A stretch of 64,000 nt of DNA from Paenibacillus sp. HW567 (GCF_000374185.1 NZ_KB910518.1:1048546-1112545); one strand, 5' to 3'. Shown: positions 9,144-18,283, counted from the stretch's first letter. The notes: generated from the letters alone by a model not told the origin. Program-made: numbers and translations.

Positions 9144-10583
9144 ATGCATATTGATTTGCTTCGCAGCAGCGCTAAATCCTTGCCGCAGCAAATCTGCGAT
9201 ACACTGGCACAGCGGATTACTTCAGGATTGCTGCAGCCGGGTACCCGGCTGCCTTCCGTCAGAGGGCTGGCGGTCAGCCTGAAGGTGAGCCAGGTTACTG
9301 TGAGCAAAGCCTACGCCGATCTGGAGAAGCGGGGACATATTATATGCAGCCAAGGCAAGGGCTGCTTTGTCGCGGAGCATGAACGGAATGGGCCTGATAC
9401 CCGCACAGGCTGGCAGGAGGTATATGACGACTATTTGCCCCGGGCACAGCTATGGAGGAATTTTGATTACTCAGAGGTGGAATACCCGTTCCATATGGCA
9501 GCCATTCATAGCGGGCTGCTTCCCCTGGGGCCAATCGGTGCGACGATGGCCCAACTAGTGACAGAGCAGCCTGAGCTAATGGCTTCCTACGGTAATTTCC
9601 AGGGCAATCTGGAGCTGCGGGAGATTATGCGGAAGCATCTGCAGCCGCGCGGCATTACGCTTAGCTCCGCCGACCTGATGATTACCAGCGGGTCACAGCA
9701 GGGGATTGATTTGGTAGCCCGGACCTTTGTCGGTCCCGGGGATACGGTTTATCTGGAAGCGCCGAGCTATACCGGGGCGATTGATGTTTTTGCCGGGAGA
9801 GGTGCGGAAATGATCTTTGTGCCGATGGATCAGGAGGGGATGCGGGTTGACGTGCTGACGAGGCTGTGCGACCAGAGACCGCCCAAGCTGATTTATACGA
9901 ATCCTACCTTTCAGAATCCCAGCGGCGTCACGATGAGCATGCCAAGAAGACAGCGGCTGCTGGAGCTGGCCCGCAGCTACCGCTGTCTCATTGTGGAGGA
10001 TGACCCGTTCAGTGATCTGTATTTCCGCACGCCTCCGCCGCCTTCCATCAAATCCATGGATGAGGACGGACATGTGGTCTATATGAAAAGCTTCAGCAAG
10101 GTCCTCGCCCCCGGCTGCAGAATCGCTTGTGTGGCCGCAGCGGGGAATATTCTCTCCAGGCTCATCGCCGCCAAGTCAGCGAGTGATCTCGGCAGTCCGC
10201 TGCTGACTCAGGGCGCAGTCCTTCCGTTCATCTCCCACAAATACGAGAACTATGCCTGTAAGCTGCGGGCTGCTCTGCGCAGACGTATGGAGAAGGCGGC
10301 GAAGCTGCTGAAGCAGTACGCTCCTCCTGGTGTTGCCTGGAATCTGCCCGAAGGCGGATTGAATCTTTGGCTTCAGCTCCCGTCCGCAGCCGGCATCGAC
10401 AGGCTGCACGTGCTGGCCGAACGGGAGGGGATTTCCTTTCTTCCCGGCGATGTGTGTTATGCCGGTGATACTCCCTCCCGGCATATCCGGCTGTGCTATT
10501 CGCAAATGAAGGAAGCCGACATGGAGCGCGGGCTCAAGCTGTTCCTGATCCTGCTGGACAAGCATCTCAACTCTTTGCGTTAG
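9144..10583 (+). CDS. MocR-family transcriptional regulator (GntR HTH plus aminotransferase domain)
   Basis: A 479-residue PLP-dependent regulator. The N-terminal 75 residues form a GntR winged helix (QQICDTLAQRITSGLLQPG, RLPSVRGLA, SQVTVSKAYADLEKRG). The rest is a fold-type I aminotransferase-like domain with TSGSQQGIDLVAR, NPTFQNPSGVTMS, VEDDPFSDLYF and the PLP lysine in MKSFSKVLAPGCR. Such proteins sense PLP or a PLP-amino acid adduct. The frame is open from TTG 9114, but ATG 9144 follows GGGGGAGGACGGAAGG and is preferred. It probably regulates the divergent aminotransferase and itself. The 3' end overlaps the convergent protease gene by 4 bp. Confidence 0.92.
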   Translation: MHIDLLRSSAKSLPQQICDTLAQRITSGLLQPGTRLPSVRGLAVSLKVSQVTVSKAYADLEKRGHIICSQGKGCFVAEHERNGPDTRTGWQEVYDDYLPRAQLWRNFDYSEVEYPFHMAAIHSGLLPLGPIGATMAQLVTEQPELMASYGNFQGNLELREIMRKHLQPRGITLSSADLMITSGSQQGIDLVARTFVGPGDTVYLEAPSYTGAIDVFAGRGAEMIFVPMDQEGMRVDVLTRLCDQRPPKLIYTNPTFQNPSGVTMSMPRRQRLLELARSYRCLIVEDDPFSDLYFRTPPPPSIKSMDEDGHVVYMKSFSKVLAPGCRIACVAAAGNILSRLIAAKSASDLGSPLLTQGAVLPFISHKYENYACKLRAALRRRMEKAAKLLKQYAPPGVAWNLPEGGLNLWLQLPSAAGIDRLHVLAEREGISFLPGDVCYAGDTPSRHIRLCYSQMKEADMERGLKLFLILLDKHLNSLR

Positions 10584-12469
10584 TCGCTGCTTTGAAGATT
10601 CTGCTGAAGTGATTTGAGCTGCCGGCCGACCTGCTGCGGAAACAACTGCAACGGCACTTCGCTTCCGGTGGCTGCCTGAAGCGTTTTGTAGATATCGACT
10701 TGGCCCCAGCCATAATATTTGTCATGACCGGGGGTACCGAGATCCACCGCATTCGAAGTCATCAGATCCATCACTTCTTTGTTGGTCAGGGCCGGATTCA
10801 GCGAGCGGATGAGCCCGGCGAGCGCCGCCACATGAGGGCTTGCCATGGAGGTCCCCGATAACGCCGCATACTGGTTGTCCGGGTAAGTGCTGGCTATGCT
10901 CTCTCCCGGAGCGGCGACATCAATATAGTCGCCATAATTGGAGAAGGAAGCTCTGTCCCCGGAGGCGTTTGTTGCGGCAACTGCAATTACCTCCGGGTAT
11001 GCTGCCGGATAGCCCGGACGTTCAGTGTTGTCGTTGCCGGATGCGGACACGAGCACCACGTCGCGGTCATAGGCATACTTAATCGCATCATGCAGAAACT
11101 GTGAATCGGCGTAATTCCCCAAGCTCAGGTTGATCACTTTCGCGCCTTTGTCCGCAGCCCAGATAATTCCTTCGGCAACGGAGTAGGTGGTGCCTGCCCC
11201 CGAGTTGTCGAGAGCTTTTACCGGAAGGATCTTGTTGAACCAGCTAATGCCGGCCACACCCTCCTTGTTGTTCGTCAAGGCTCCGATGATGCCCGTTACA
11301 TGAGTGCCATGTCCGACATCGTCATCAGGCTTCGAGCCTTTTGTGATCGCATTATACCCGGCCAGCAGTTGGCCCTTGAGGTCAGGATGACTGGCCTGCA
11401 CGCCGGTATCCACCACAGCCACCACTACATCCTTGCTGCCCTTGGAGAGATTCCAGCCCTGTTCGGTTTCGATAGCCGGCAAATTCCACTGATAGGTGGA
11501 GAACAGCAAATCATTTGGCGTGAGCACATTCGCTCCGGTCTTTTCGTTCACCACATCATTGGTTAAATACATATAGTGAGGCTCTGTATATTCAGGTTTC
11601 CATTTTTTAGAAAAATAAGCTTTGAGCTCTGTGTAGTTCATCTTCTCCGAGCGGAAAATATATGCGTATCCCAGCTTGCGCGGCTCCTTGGACTGGATAT
11701 CTGCGGCAATGGTCTGAAGCTGTCCCGCAGCAGGATGGCCGTTCTGGAAGCGGACAACGATCTCATTCTCATAATAATGGCTGGCGTTCTCATTGTCGTG
11801 GCCGGTTTTGACGGTGATATCCTTCAGGGTGTCGGTGTGAACCGATTCAACGCGGTACTTGCCTTCCTTGGGATAAGGAATGAGGCGCAGGTTCTTGAGC
11901 TGATGTTCGGCAACCCGGTCCAGAATCTTCTGATTGATCAGGGCAATAACACCGAAATGTCCTGCTTTGTCGCGCTGAGCCATAAAGTAATATTTCTTCT
12001 TCCCGATAATAAAGGTAGGGGATTCATAAGCCTGATGCTTTTTGATCGCGGCTTTCGCGGTATTTAGGTATCTCAGCAGTTGTTGATTCTCCTGATCGCT
12101 GCCTTCCGGAAGCGAGGATTTGAAGGTGCTCGTCTGCTCTGTACGGAAATCAATCCACATTAGCATGGTGATATGTCCGTGTCCTTGCTGGAGACGTTTG
12201 GCATATGCTGAAATATCTCCGGGCGAAGCGCCATTAGTCTCTGCGAGCATGGTGCTTAAATGCCTGCTGACATCCACTCTGTTCAGACGGTCGGTAGCGC
12301 TGACATCCTGGGTAAGCGAGGTTTTCTTGAACGCTTTCTCCTGTGCCGGATTAGGCACGGCGGTTTGGTGAAGCTTGCCGGTCCCTTCAGGCCGAAGGGT
12401 AAATGTTAGTAGGACTGCCGAGATTGCAGCGGTGACCAGACCGGCTATTAGAACATTTTTTCGTGACAT
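10580..12469 (-). CDS. Membrane-anchored or secreted subtilisin-family (S8) serine protease
   Basis: A 629-residue protein with an N-terminal hydrophobic segment (residues 6-24) and no lipobox, so it is either secreted or held as a type II membrane protein. Residues 30-340 form a long non-catalytic pro-region. The peptidase domain follows with the catalytic triad D354 (AVVDTGVQ), H387 (VGHGTHVTG) and S541 (SGTSMASPHVAAL), and the oxyanion Asn in SASGND (N479). Length is large for a subtilisin because of the pro-region. Role (processing or degradation outside the membrane) is inferred from the family only. Confidence 0.93.
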   Translation of the reverse strand: MSRKNVLIAGLVTAAISAVLLTFTLRPEGTGKLHQTAVPNPAQEKAFKKTSLTQDVSATDRLNRVDVSRHLSTMLAETNGASPGDISAYAKRLQQGHGHITMLMWIDFRTEQTSTFKSSLPEGSDQENQQLLRYLNTAKAAIKKHQAYESPTFIIGKKKYYFMAQRDKAGHFGVIALINQKILDRVAEHQLKNLRLIPYPKEGKYRVESVHTDTLKDITVKTGHDNENASHYYENEIVVRFQNGHPAAGQLQTIAADIQSKEPRKLGYAYIFRSEKMNYTELKAYFSKKWKPEYTEPHYMYLTNDVVNEKTGANVLTPNDLLFSTYQWNLPAIETEQGWNLSKGSKDVVVAVVDTGVQASHPDLKGQLLAGYNAITKGSKPDDDVGHGTHVTGIIGALTNNKEGVAGISWFNKILPVKALDNSGAGTTYSVAEGIIWAADKGAKVINLSLGNYADSQFLHDAIKYAYDRDVVLVSASGNDNTERPGYPAAYPEVIAVAATNASGDRASFSNYGDYIDVAAPGESIASTYPDNQYAALSGTSMASPHVAALAGLIRSLNPALTNKEVMDLMTSNAVDLGTPGHDKYYGWGQVDIYKTLQAATGSEVPLQLFPQQVGRQLKSLQQNLQSSD

Positions 12470-12550
12470 ATTTTCCGCCCCTTCATGGCATCGTAATACC
12501 TGTAGCTTTAGAAGAGAGCGCCGGTTTTATGCATCATATAGAACAAAGCA

Positions 12551-12576
12551 AAGGATAAGGAAGCCGTTTCTGCTTG
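12551..12576 (+). repeat. Partial copy of a dispersed intergenic repeat
   Basis: GGAAGCCGTTTCTGCTTG matches, with small changes, the right end of the repeats at 14939 and 24297 (GCCGTTTCTACTTG). It lies between the protease gene and the DUF3907 gene. GGATACCG, found left of the core in the 24297 copy, occurs to its right here (about 12585-12594), so the copy may be rearranged. Confidence 0.4.
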
Positions 12577-12667
12577 TCAGAAAAGGATACCGCCGTCCAA
12601 AGATTTATGTTAATATCAAAAAAGTAAGTGCTTACCGAGCTAGGACTAATAAGGGGGACCAATTGCC

Positions 12668-13165
12668 ATGTCAGCAGCCAACGTGCAGAAATTGTGTGAA
12701 ACGACGAGAGAAAAGCTACACGCCGTAATCGGAAAAATGGAATTATTCCTTAACCAGCATGCGCTGCCGCAACTGGTAACTGAAGATGATGAGGAAACCC
12801 TGTTGTTTTATCAAGGCTTCTTGTCCGATCTCCGCCATCTGCTGGTATTCTCGGAAATGTCCTATGAGAAGCTGGGGGTAGCTCTGCGCCGCGCCACTTT
12901 TGACGAAGCCTTTGCGCAAAAAGCGCTTTATAACGTATACCATTTCGGTGTGAACAACTTCTTTTACCCTAAGAATGAGAGCTATTCTGAAGATGGGCGT
13001 TATGCCTACACAGGTCAGGATGCCATCCGCTTCCGTAAGAAGCCGGTTCGTCCGGTACGTGACATTATTCTGGATATCACCAAGGTTTATGAAGAGCTTC
13101 GTGATGATCTGAGCTATTATGAAAATGATTATTTGACCGAAAAGCGTATGCAGAACCAGGTATAG
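12668..13165 (+). CDS. DUF3907 family protein (YpuI-like)
   Basis: A 165-residue soluble protein resembling B. subtilis YpuI, function unknown. It has a helical N-terminal half (VQKLCETTREKLHAVIGKM) and a conserved central block around VYHFGVNNFFYPKNE. A stretch of aromatic residues and YEELRDDLSYYENDY closes the protein. ATG with GGGGGACC upstream. It is followed by its own strong terminator, so it is probably a single-gene unit. No catalytic motif is evident. Confidence 0.8.
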   Translation: MSAANVQKLCETTREKLHAVIGKMELFLNQHALPQLVTEDDEETLLFYQGFLSDLRHLLVFSEMSYEKLGVALRRATFDEAFAQKALYNVYHFGVNNFFYPKNESYSEDGRYAYTGQDAIRFRKKPVRPVRDIILDITKVYEELRDDLSYYENDYLTEKRMQNQV

Positions 13166-13192
13166 CAGTTACTTATCTGTTCAGCTACAGCC

Positions 13193-13235
13193 AGGACTGT
13201 GTCTGTCATGGAAGGATGACGGCACGGTCCTTTTT
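13193..13235 (+). terminator. Intrinsic terminator after the DUF3907 gene
   Basis: AGGAC (13193-13197) through GTCAT pairs with ATGAC through GTCCT (ending at 13231), closing on GGAAGG and followed by TTTTT. A long, nearly complete stem. Confidence 0.85.
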
Positions 13236-13311
13236 GTGCTTCACCAACTGGTAACCCTTTTACAGCATAGAGGCAGCGGGCCAAGGACATAATGAAGTCG
13301 AGGTGATAAAC

Positions 13312-13533
13312 ATGACAAACGCCAAACCGCTTGTGAAATGCAGTGTGAGCAACTGTCATTATTGGGGAGAGCAGAACTTGTGCCAGGCTAATGAAATTGT
13401 GATCGAAATCGACAAGCATGCCGGGAGCCATTTCAAGGAAGAATATGCCGAAGAAATGACGGATCGCAACCACCACGACCTTGCCGGAACTTCCTCTGCC
13501 ACCTGTTGCCTGACGTTCAAGCCTAACGCTTAG
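13312..13533 (+). CDS. DUF1540 domain protein
   Basis: A 73-residue protein with a single DUF1540 module: KCSVSNCHYWGEQNLCQANEI (three cysteines plus a His) and a C-terminal CCLTF pair. The conserved cysteines suggest metal binding; the function of the family is unknown. GAGGTGATAAAC precedes the ATG at 13312, which is a better start than the GTG at 13303. The next gene begins 10 bp later, so the two form a unit. The motif KEEYAEEM is echoed by NEEYAAEM in the neighbour. Confidence 0.82.
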   Translation: MTNAKPLVKCSVSNCHYWGEQNLCQANEIVIEIDKHAGSHFKEEYAEEMTDRNHHDLAGTSSATCCLTFKPNA

Positions 13534-13542
13534 GAGGATACC

Positions 13543-13941
13543 ATGGACAAGCACAATGATGAATCCAAGCTGGACCGCTCAGAGCGGAAAAAGATCGTTC
13601 TGCGCCCGCGCCGGCTGGACTATCCCCGCCGTGACCGGTCGCTGAACGAAGAGTACGCTGCCGAAATGGCTCCGCTGCCTGCACATGTGCAAAGAACGCA
13701 TATTAAGGATGCGGAAGACACACAAGATGAGACCCAAAGTGACAGTCGTACCCTGGGTTATGTTGGCCTTGGATTTGGCGTGGTCTCCTTATTTATTTGG
13801 TCGGTCATCTTAGGGCCAATTGCTGCAATATTAGGATATTTCGCTTATGCCAGAGGGCAAAAAACCTCCGGAGCGTGGGCAATCGGGCTTGGCATTGTAT
13901 CTACACTCAGCTATTTTGTTATGATTCCTTTTGCGCGTTAG
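13543..13941 (+). CDS. Small membrane protein with DUF4190-like C-terminus
   Basis: A 132-residue protein. The first ~65 residues are charged and hydrophilic (KKIVLRPRRLDYPRRDR). The last ~60 form two hydrophobic segments, GYVGLGFGVVSLFIWSVI and WAIGLGIVSTLSYFVMIPF, separated by a Gly/Ala turn, the pattern of DUF4190 membrane modules. TAGGAGGATACC precedes the ATG. It is probably cotranscribed with the DUF1540 gene and ends at a terminator. Function is not known. Confidence 0.75.
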   Translation: MDKHNDESKLDRSERKKIVLRPRRLDYPRRDRSLNEEYAAEMAPLPAHVQRTHIKDAEDTQDETQSDSRTLGYVGLGFGVVSLFIWSVILGPIAAILGYFAYARGQKTSGAWAIGLGIVSTLSYFVMIPFAR

Positions 13942-13967
13942 CAGCATTTGCAGCCGGGAATATGAAG

Positions 13968-14015
13968 CAGACACAGGCTTACAGACCTAAACTTACGGGT
14001 CTGAAGTCTGTTTTT
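13968..14015 (+). terminator. Intrinsic terminator with nested stems
   Basis: Inner stem CAGACC (13982-13987)/GGTCTG (13998-14003) inside outer CAGAC (13968-13972)/GTCTG (14006-14010), followed by TTTTT. Confidence 0.75.
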
Positions 14016-14128
14016 GCGTGTCAGTATATAGCATTTCCCGCGAAAAAATTGTAAAATAAAGGCGCATTTCAAATTTGGAATTGAGCACCTTAACATAAAA
14101 GACAAACCGGAAAGAAGGAATGCGCAGC

Positions 14129-14839
14129 ATGGAGATGAATACCGCTGCTGGAAGCGGACTTGGGCAGTTGAAATGGGTTGATCTGAGGACTTCGTCAAAC
14201 GTCAAGAATAGTGCTTCTACCACCAGCAAGGAAGTGTCGGGAACATCCGCTTCAGAATTTGCCGCCATGTTGCAGCAGCTTGCTCTGCAGAATGCCAGTG
14301 GAAGCAGCGGCAGCGCGCTTACCTCAATGGACAACTCTTCACTAAGCAGTCTGCTGTGGCAGCAGCTTGGGGGAATGCAGAATGACTCCAGTTCAATTTC
14401 CGGGGAAATAACGGGAACCAAGCCTACCGATTATGATGATTTGATTCAAACGGCAAGCGCGAAATACGGAGTGCCGGTTGATCTGATCAAAGCTGTAATC
14501 GACACGGAGTCCTCCTTTAATCCGAATGTCGTCTCCTCCGCCGGGGCCAAAGGCCTGATGCAGTTAATGGATGGAACGGCGAATGGATTGGGTGTATCTA
14601 ATCCCTTCGATCCGGCGCAGAACATTGATGGCGGGGTCCGTTATCTGTCCTATCAATTGCAGCGCTATGGCGGGCAGGAGAAAATGGCGCTGGCGGCCTA
14701 TAATGCCGGTCCGGGGCGGGTGAACAAGCTCGGCGTAAGCAACGATCTGGAGCTGATGGCCAATCTGTCGCAGCTTCCGCTTGAAACCCAGTCCTATATC
14801 GCCAAAATAGAACGCGCCCGCGCACAATACGCGGTATAA
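14129..14839 (+). CDS. Lytic transglycosylase (SLT domain)
   Basis: A 236-residue protein whose C-terminal ~115 residues are a family 1 lytic transglycosylase domain, which cleaves the MurNAc-GlcNAc bond of peptidoglycan with formation of 1,6-anhydroMurNAc. The catalytic Glu lies in [19 protein letters not shown] and [17 protein letters not shown] are the other family motifs. The N-terminal ~110 residues are Ser/Ala/Gly-rich and low in complexity. There is no clear signal peptide or membrane segment, so export is unexplained. AAGGA lies right against the ATG at 14120, hence the choice of the ATG at 14129; 14135 is also possible. Confidence 0.88.
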   Translation: MEMNTAAGSGLGQLKWVDLRTSSNVKNSASTTSKEVSGTSASEFAAMLQQLALQNASGSSGSALTSMDNSSLSSLLWQQLGGMQNDSSSISGEITGTKPTDYDDLIQTASAKYGVPVDLIKAVIDTESSFNPNVVSSAGAKGLMQLMDGTANGLGVSNPFDPAQNIDGGVRYLSYQLQRYGGQEKMALAAYNAGPGRVNKLGVSNDLELMANLSQLPLETQSYIAKIERARAQYAV

Positions 14840-14842
14840 TAA

Positions 14843-14903
14843 AAGGATCAAACGGGTTAACCTTAAACCACCGGGGTGGCAGAGGGCCGTTTGATCCTTT
14901 TTT
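14843..14903 (+). terminator. Intrinsic terminator after the transglycosylase gene
   Basis: AAGGATCAAACGG (14843-14855) pairs perfectly with CCGTTTGATCCTT (14887-14899), followed by a run of T. The loop is about 31 nt and holds a smaller hairpin. Confidence 0.88.
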
Positions 14904-14938
14904 GAATGATAAGAGAGTATAGCTTCACGCTATACTTT

Positions 14939-14976
14939 AACCGTCTTTCTAAGAACGGCGGAGCCGTTTCTACTTG
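14939..14976 (+). repeat. Dispersed palindromic repeat, copy upstream of the cysteine desulfurase
   Basis: Starts AACCGTC and ends GGCGGAGCCGTTTCTACTTG, with a short palindromic centre (TCTTTCTAAGA). It shares the right-hand GCCGTTTCTACTTG with the copy at 24297-24345. It lies just before the Shine-Dalgarno of the downstream gene. Confidence 0.55.
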
Positions 14977-15003
14977 ACTAAATGTAAAGGAGACCGCCGA
15001 TAT

Positions 15004-16155
15004 ATGCTTTACTGGGATTATGCCGCCGCCGCACCTCCTTACGATGAGGTGGTGCAGACCGTGGAACAAATCATGAGGCTGCATTATGCCAACCCCTCTT
15101 CGCTTCACCGTGCAGGCGGAGAGGCGGAAAGGCTGATCAGACGCGCACGGGAAGTATGCGCCGCTGCACTTGGAGTGCAGCCACAGGAAATTCTATTTAC
15201 TTCGGGAGCCACCGAGAGCAACAATTTGGCGATTAAAGGCGCGGCTTTGGCGCTTCAGTCGAGGGGCAGGCATATCATAACTACCGAATTGGAGCATCCC
15301 TCAGTCTATGAGAGCTGTCTGCAACTGCAAAAGCTGGGCTGGGAGATTACCTTTGTGGCACCGGAGAGCACCGGTGTTATTGATCCTGCGCGTATTGCCG
15401 CTGCTGTCCGCCAGGATACTGTGCTTGTCAGCGTCATGCATGTCAATAATGAAATCGGAACCGTACAGCCATTGCAAGAGATTGGGCGGCAGATTAAAGC
15501 TGTCAACCGCAGGACGCTGTTTCACGTTGATGGTGTGCAGGGCTACGGCAAGCTGGAGACGCGGCTGAAGGAATGGCAGGCCGATCTATACAGCCTGTCG
15601 CCGCACAAAATCCGTGGACCGCGCGGTACGGGGATACTATATGTCAGGGAAGGCGTTACGCTGTTTCCGCTGATAACCGGAGGCTCCCATGAAGGTGGAC
15701 TGCGCGCGGGAACGGAGAATTTACCGGCGATTGTCGGTTCGGCCAAGGCTGTACGGATGAGCGGTGAACAGCGGCCCGAGCTGAATGAACACCTGGTTCC
15801 ATTGCGGAACCGGCTCCTGCGTTTTATATCCGGCATGCCTGGGCTGATGCTGAACAGCAGAGAGGACGGAGCGCCGCATATTGTTCATTTCTCCTATCCG
15901 GGCATGAAGGGAGAGGTTCTGGCCCGTAAGCTGGAGGAGCTGGGGATGACCGTTTCGACCCGTTCGGCCTGTTCCTCGCGCCTTGCTAAGCCAAGCCGGA
16001 TTCTTCTGTCGATGGGGAGAGATGCCTCGGCAGCGCTCGGCGGCATCCGCATCAGCCTGGGGGACTGTCATACGGAGGCTGACGTTGTCCAGCTTGAACA
16101 AGCGCTGCTGACTGCTGTACAGTCATTGAAGAAAGCTCAAGGAGGCATGAAATAA
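15004..16155 (+). CDS. Cysteine desulfurase (NifS/IscS family, NifZ-like partner of ThiI)
   Basis: A 383-residue PLP enzyme that takes sulfur from cysteine as a persulfide. Hallmarks are FTSGATESNN, the His in TTELEHPSVYES, HVNNEIGTVQP, the PLP lysine K202 in SLSPHKIRGPRGTG, and the active-site C323 in STRSACSSR. The gene for ThiI begins 3 bp after it, the same pairing as nifZ-thiI in B. subtilis, so this enzyme most likely feeds sulfur to ThiI for 4-thiouridine in tRNA. The open frame reaches a TTG at 14974 inside the dispersed repeat, but the family match starts at this ATG, with AAAGGAG some 12 bp upstream. Confidence 0.93.
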   Translation: MLYWDYAAAAPPYDEVVQTVEQIMRLHYANPSSLHRAGGEAERLIRRAREVCAAALGVQPQEILFTSGATESNNLAIKGAALALQSRGRHIITTELEHPSVYESCLQLQKLGWEITFVAPESTGVIDPARIAAAVRQDTVLVSVMHVNNEIGTVQPLQEIGRQIKAVNRRTLFHVDGVQGYGKLETRLKEWQADLYSLSPHKIRGPRGTGILYVREGVTLFPLITGGSHEGGLRAGTENLPAIVGSAKAVRMSGEQRPELNEHLVPLRNRLLRFISGMPGLMLNSREDGAPHIVHFSYPGMKGEVLARKLEELGMTVSTRSACSSRLAKPSRILLSMGRDASAALGGIRISLGDCHTEADVVQLEQALLTAVQSLKKAQGGMK

Positions 16156-16158
16156 CAG

Positions 16159-17442
16159 ATGAGAGAGATAGATGCACAAGCAGAAGCTGACGGACACAGC
16201 ATTGAATATGCGGATATGCTTTTGCTGCGTTTCGGAGAATTTATTTTAAAAGGGAAAAACCGCTCCCGCTTTGAAAAAACCGTATTCCGCCATGTGAAGG
16301 AGATGGTCAAGCCTTATCCCAACGTTAATCTGAGCAAGGAATTCGGCCGGATCTATATAGAGCTTAACGGAGAACCGGCGGAAGAACTGATAACGGCGCT
16401 GAAAAATGTGTTCGGCATTGCTTCGATAAGTCCGGTCAAGGTTGCGCGGTCTGAATTTGAGGACATTCTGTCGGTCAGCCGTACCTTTCTGAAGATTATC
16501 GCTCCGGCTGCAGGGACCAGCTTCAAGGTCAATGCCCGCCGGGTATGGAAGGGATTTCCGCATGGCTCGCTTGAAATGAACAAGCTGATTTCGACTCCGC
16601 TTCTTCAAGGTTATCCCGGTTTGCTCGTGGATGTGAAGTCCCCGCAGCTTGAGATGAAGATTGAGATTCGCGAAGAACATACGTATATTTTCTGTGAAAA
16701 TATTGCCGGCGTCGGCGGTTTCCCGCTGGGCACTAACGGCAAAGCGATGCTGCTGCTGTCCGGCGGAATTGACAGCCCTGTTGCCGGCTGGTCTTCCATG
16801 CGCCGGGGGCTGGAAGTGGAATGCGTCCACTTTTACAGCTATCCCTATACCAGCGAACTGGCAAGGCAGAAGGTCGTTGATCTGACGCGGGTACTGTCGC
16901 GTTATGCAGGAACCATTAAGCTCCACCTTGTCCCGTTTACGGAGGTGCAGACCTCTTTTACCGGCATCGGTCAGGATAATCTGATTATTACGCTGATGCG
17001 GCGGGCTATGCTGAGGATTGCTACAAAACTGGCGGAGCAGGAAGGTGCGCTGGCACTCGTTACAGGAGAGAGCCTGGGGCAAGTCGCCAGCCAGACACTG
17101 TCCAGCATGAATGTCATCGGCCGTGCCACGGCACTTCCGCTGTTGCGTCCGCTGATTATGATGGATAAGAGTGACATCGTGGGGCTGTCGCAAACGATCG
17201 GCACTTACGAGCTGTCTATTCTGCCTTATGAGGATTGCTGTACACTGTTTGTCCCGAAATCTCCAACGACGAACCCGAATCTGCGAATCGTGGATAAAAT
17301 CGAAGCCACACTTCCGGGGTACTCTGCACTGCTGGACGCAGCGGCGGCCGGGACCGAAAAGGTTATCATTACGCCTTACGGAAATGAGAAGCCCAGCGAT
17401 GTAGTCACGGCCGAAGCCGGACTGCAGGAAGAGTGGTTTTAG
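16159..17442 (+). CDS. thiI: tRNA 4-thiouridine synthase ThiI
   Basis: A 427-residue protein that adenylates U8 of tRNA and transfers sulfur to make s4U; in some bacteria it also serves thiazole synthesis. The N-terminal ferredoxin-like and THUMP domains (to about residue 180) precede the PP-loop ATPase with LLSGGIDSPVAGW (about residues 196-208). Like other Bacillales ThiI it lacks the C-terminal rhodanese domain, so the sulfur chemistry relies on its Cys residues (for example EDCCTLFVP) and the upstream desulfurase. Its last 4 bp overlap a convergent TerC gene. Confidence 0.95.
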   Translation: MREIDAQAEADGHSIEYADMLLLRFGEFILKGKNRSRFEKTVFRHVKEMVKPYPNVNLSKEFGRIYIELNGEPAEELITALKNVFGIASISPVKVARSEFEDILSVSRTFLKIIAPAAGTSFKVNARRVWKGFPHGSLEMNKLISTPLLQGYPGLLVDVKSPQLEMKIEIREEHTYIFCENIAGVGGFPLGTNGKAMLLLSGGIDSPVAGWSSMRRGLEVECVHFYSYPYTSELARQKVVDLTRVLSRYAGTIKLHLVPFTEVQTSFTGIGQDNLIITLMRRAMLRIATKLAEQEGALALVTGESLGQVASQTLSSMNVIGRATALPLLRPLIMMDKSDIVGLSQTIGTYELSILPYEDCCTLFVPKSPTTNPNLRIVDKIEATLPGYSALLDAAAAGTEKVIITPYGNEKPSDVVTAEAGLQEEWF

Positions 17443-18134
17443 TCAAAATTGTGGCTGTGCGCAGCTTTTCTGTCACTATGGAGCCGCTTCAGGTGACCTG
17501 CCGCAAGAATTCCAGCAATAACCAGAATGATGAAAAGAATATGCAGCAGCGGATGCTCCCGTACAAAAGGCTCAATTCGCTGTTCTCCCGCAATCATGCT
17601 GGAGGCTGTGAATCCGAGCACACCTGCACCGATATATATAATCCAGGAATATTTGTTAATCAGCTTAATAAAAAGCGTGCTGCCCCAGATTACAATCGGT
17701 ACGCTGATCAGGAGTCCCAGCACAACAAGGATAATATTGTGATTGGCTGCCCCGGCAATAGCGATAATATTATCAAGGCCCATGGCGGCATCGGCGACAA
17801 TGATTGTCCGGACTGCGGACCACAGCGTCCCTCCAGCTTTTATATCCGGACCGTTACTTTCTCCCGTCAGCAGCTTGTAGGCGATCAGAATAAGCAGCAA
17901 TCCGCCAAAAAGCAGCAGCCAGGGAACCTTAAGCAGCCATACGACCAGAATAATAGCAATAATCCGCAGCACGACGGCTCCGCCCGTACCCAGCAGAATT
18001 GCTTTTTTCTGTGTACCGCCCTGCAAATTCCGGGCAGCTAGACCAATGACAATTGCATTGTCGCCGGCCAGAATCAAATCCAGAAAGACGATGTTCAGCA
18101 GCGACAATATGAAATCCAGAACGGATGAGCTCAA
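17439..18134 (-). CDS. TerC family membrane protein (YjbE-type), copy 1
   Basis: A 231-residue integral membrane protein with about seven transmembrane segments. The family acidic motifs are in LDLILAGDNAIVIGLAAR near the N-terminus and IVADAAMGLDNIIAIAGAA in the middle; these aspartates and asparagines are thought to coordinate metal. TerC proteins of Firmicutes have been linked to Mn2+ export and metal supply to exported proteins. A second paralogue lies divergently 186 bp away. No yybP-ykoY-type manganese riboswitch is recognisable in the shared intergenic region. Confidence 0.88.
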   Translation of the reverse strand: MSSSVLDFILSLLNIVFLDLILAGDNAIVIGLAARNLQGGTQKKAILLGTGGAVVLRIIAIILVVWLLKVPWLLLFGGLLLILIAYKLLTGESNGPDIKAGGTLWSAVRTIIVADAAMGLDNIIAIAGAANHNIILVVLGLLISVPIVIWGSTLFIKLINKYSWIIYIGAGVLGFTASSMIAGEQRIEPFVREHPLLHILFIILVIAGILAAGHLKRLHSDRKAAHSHNFD

Positions 18135-18283
18135 TTGGGGTCACTCCTAAGGTTTTGTATGCTAAAGGTGTGGAGACAGGGCGGCTGTGCCTGCATAGTT
18201 TTGTATACGCTGGAAAAGCTCCGGACATTCGTCTCCGCGGAAAAAAGCGCGTAAAGTAAGCATAGCTTGTCGCCCTTGGACAT

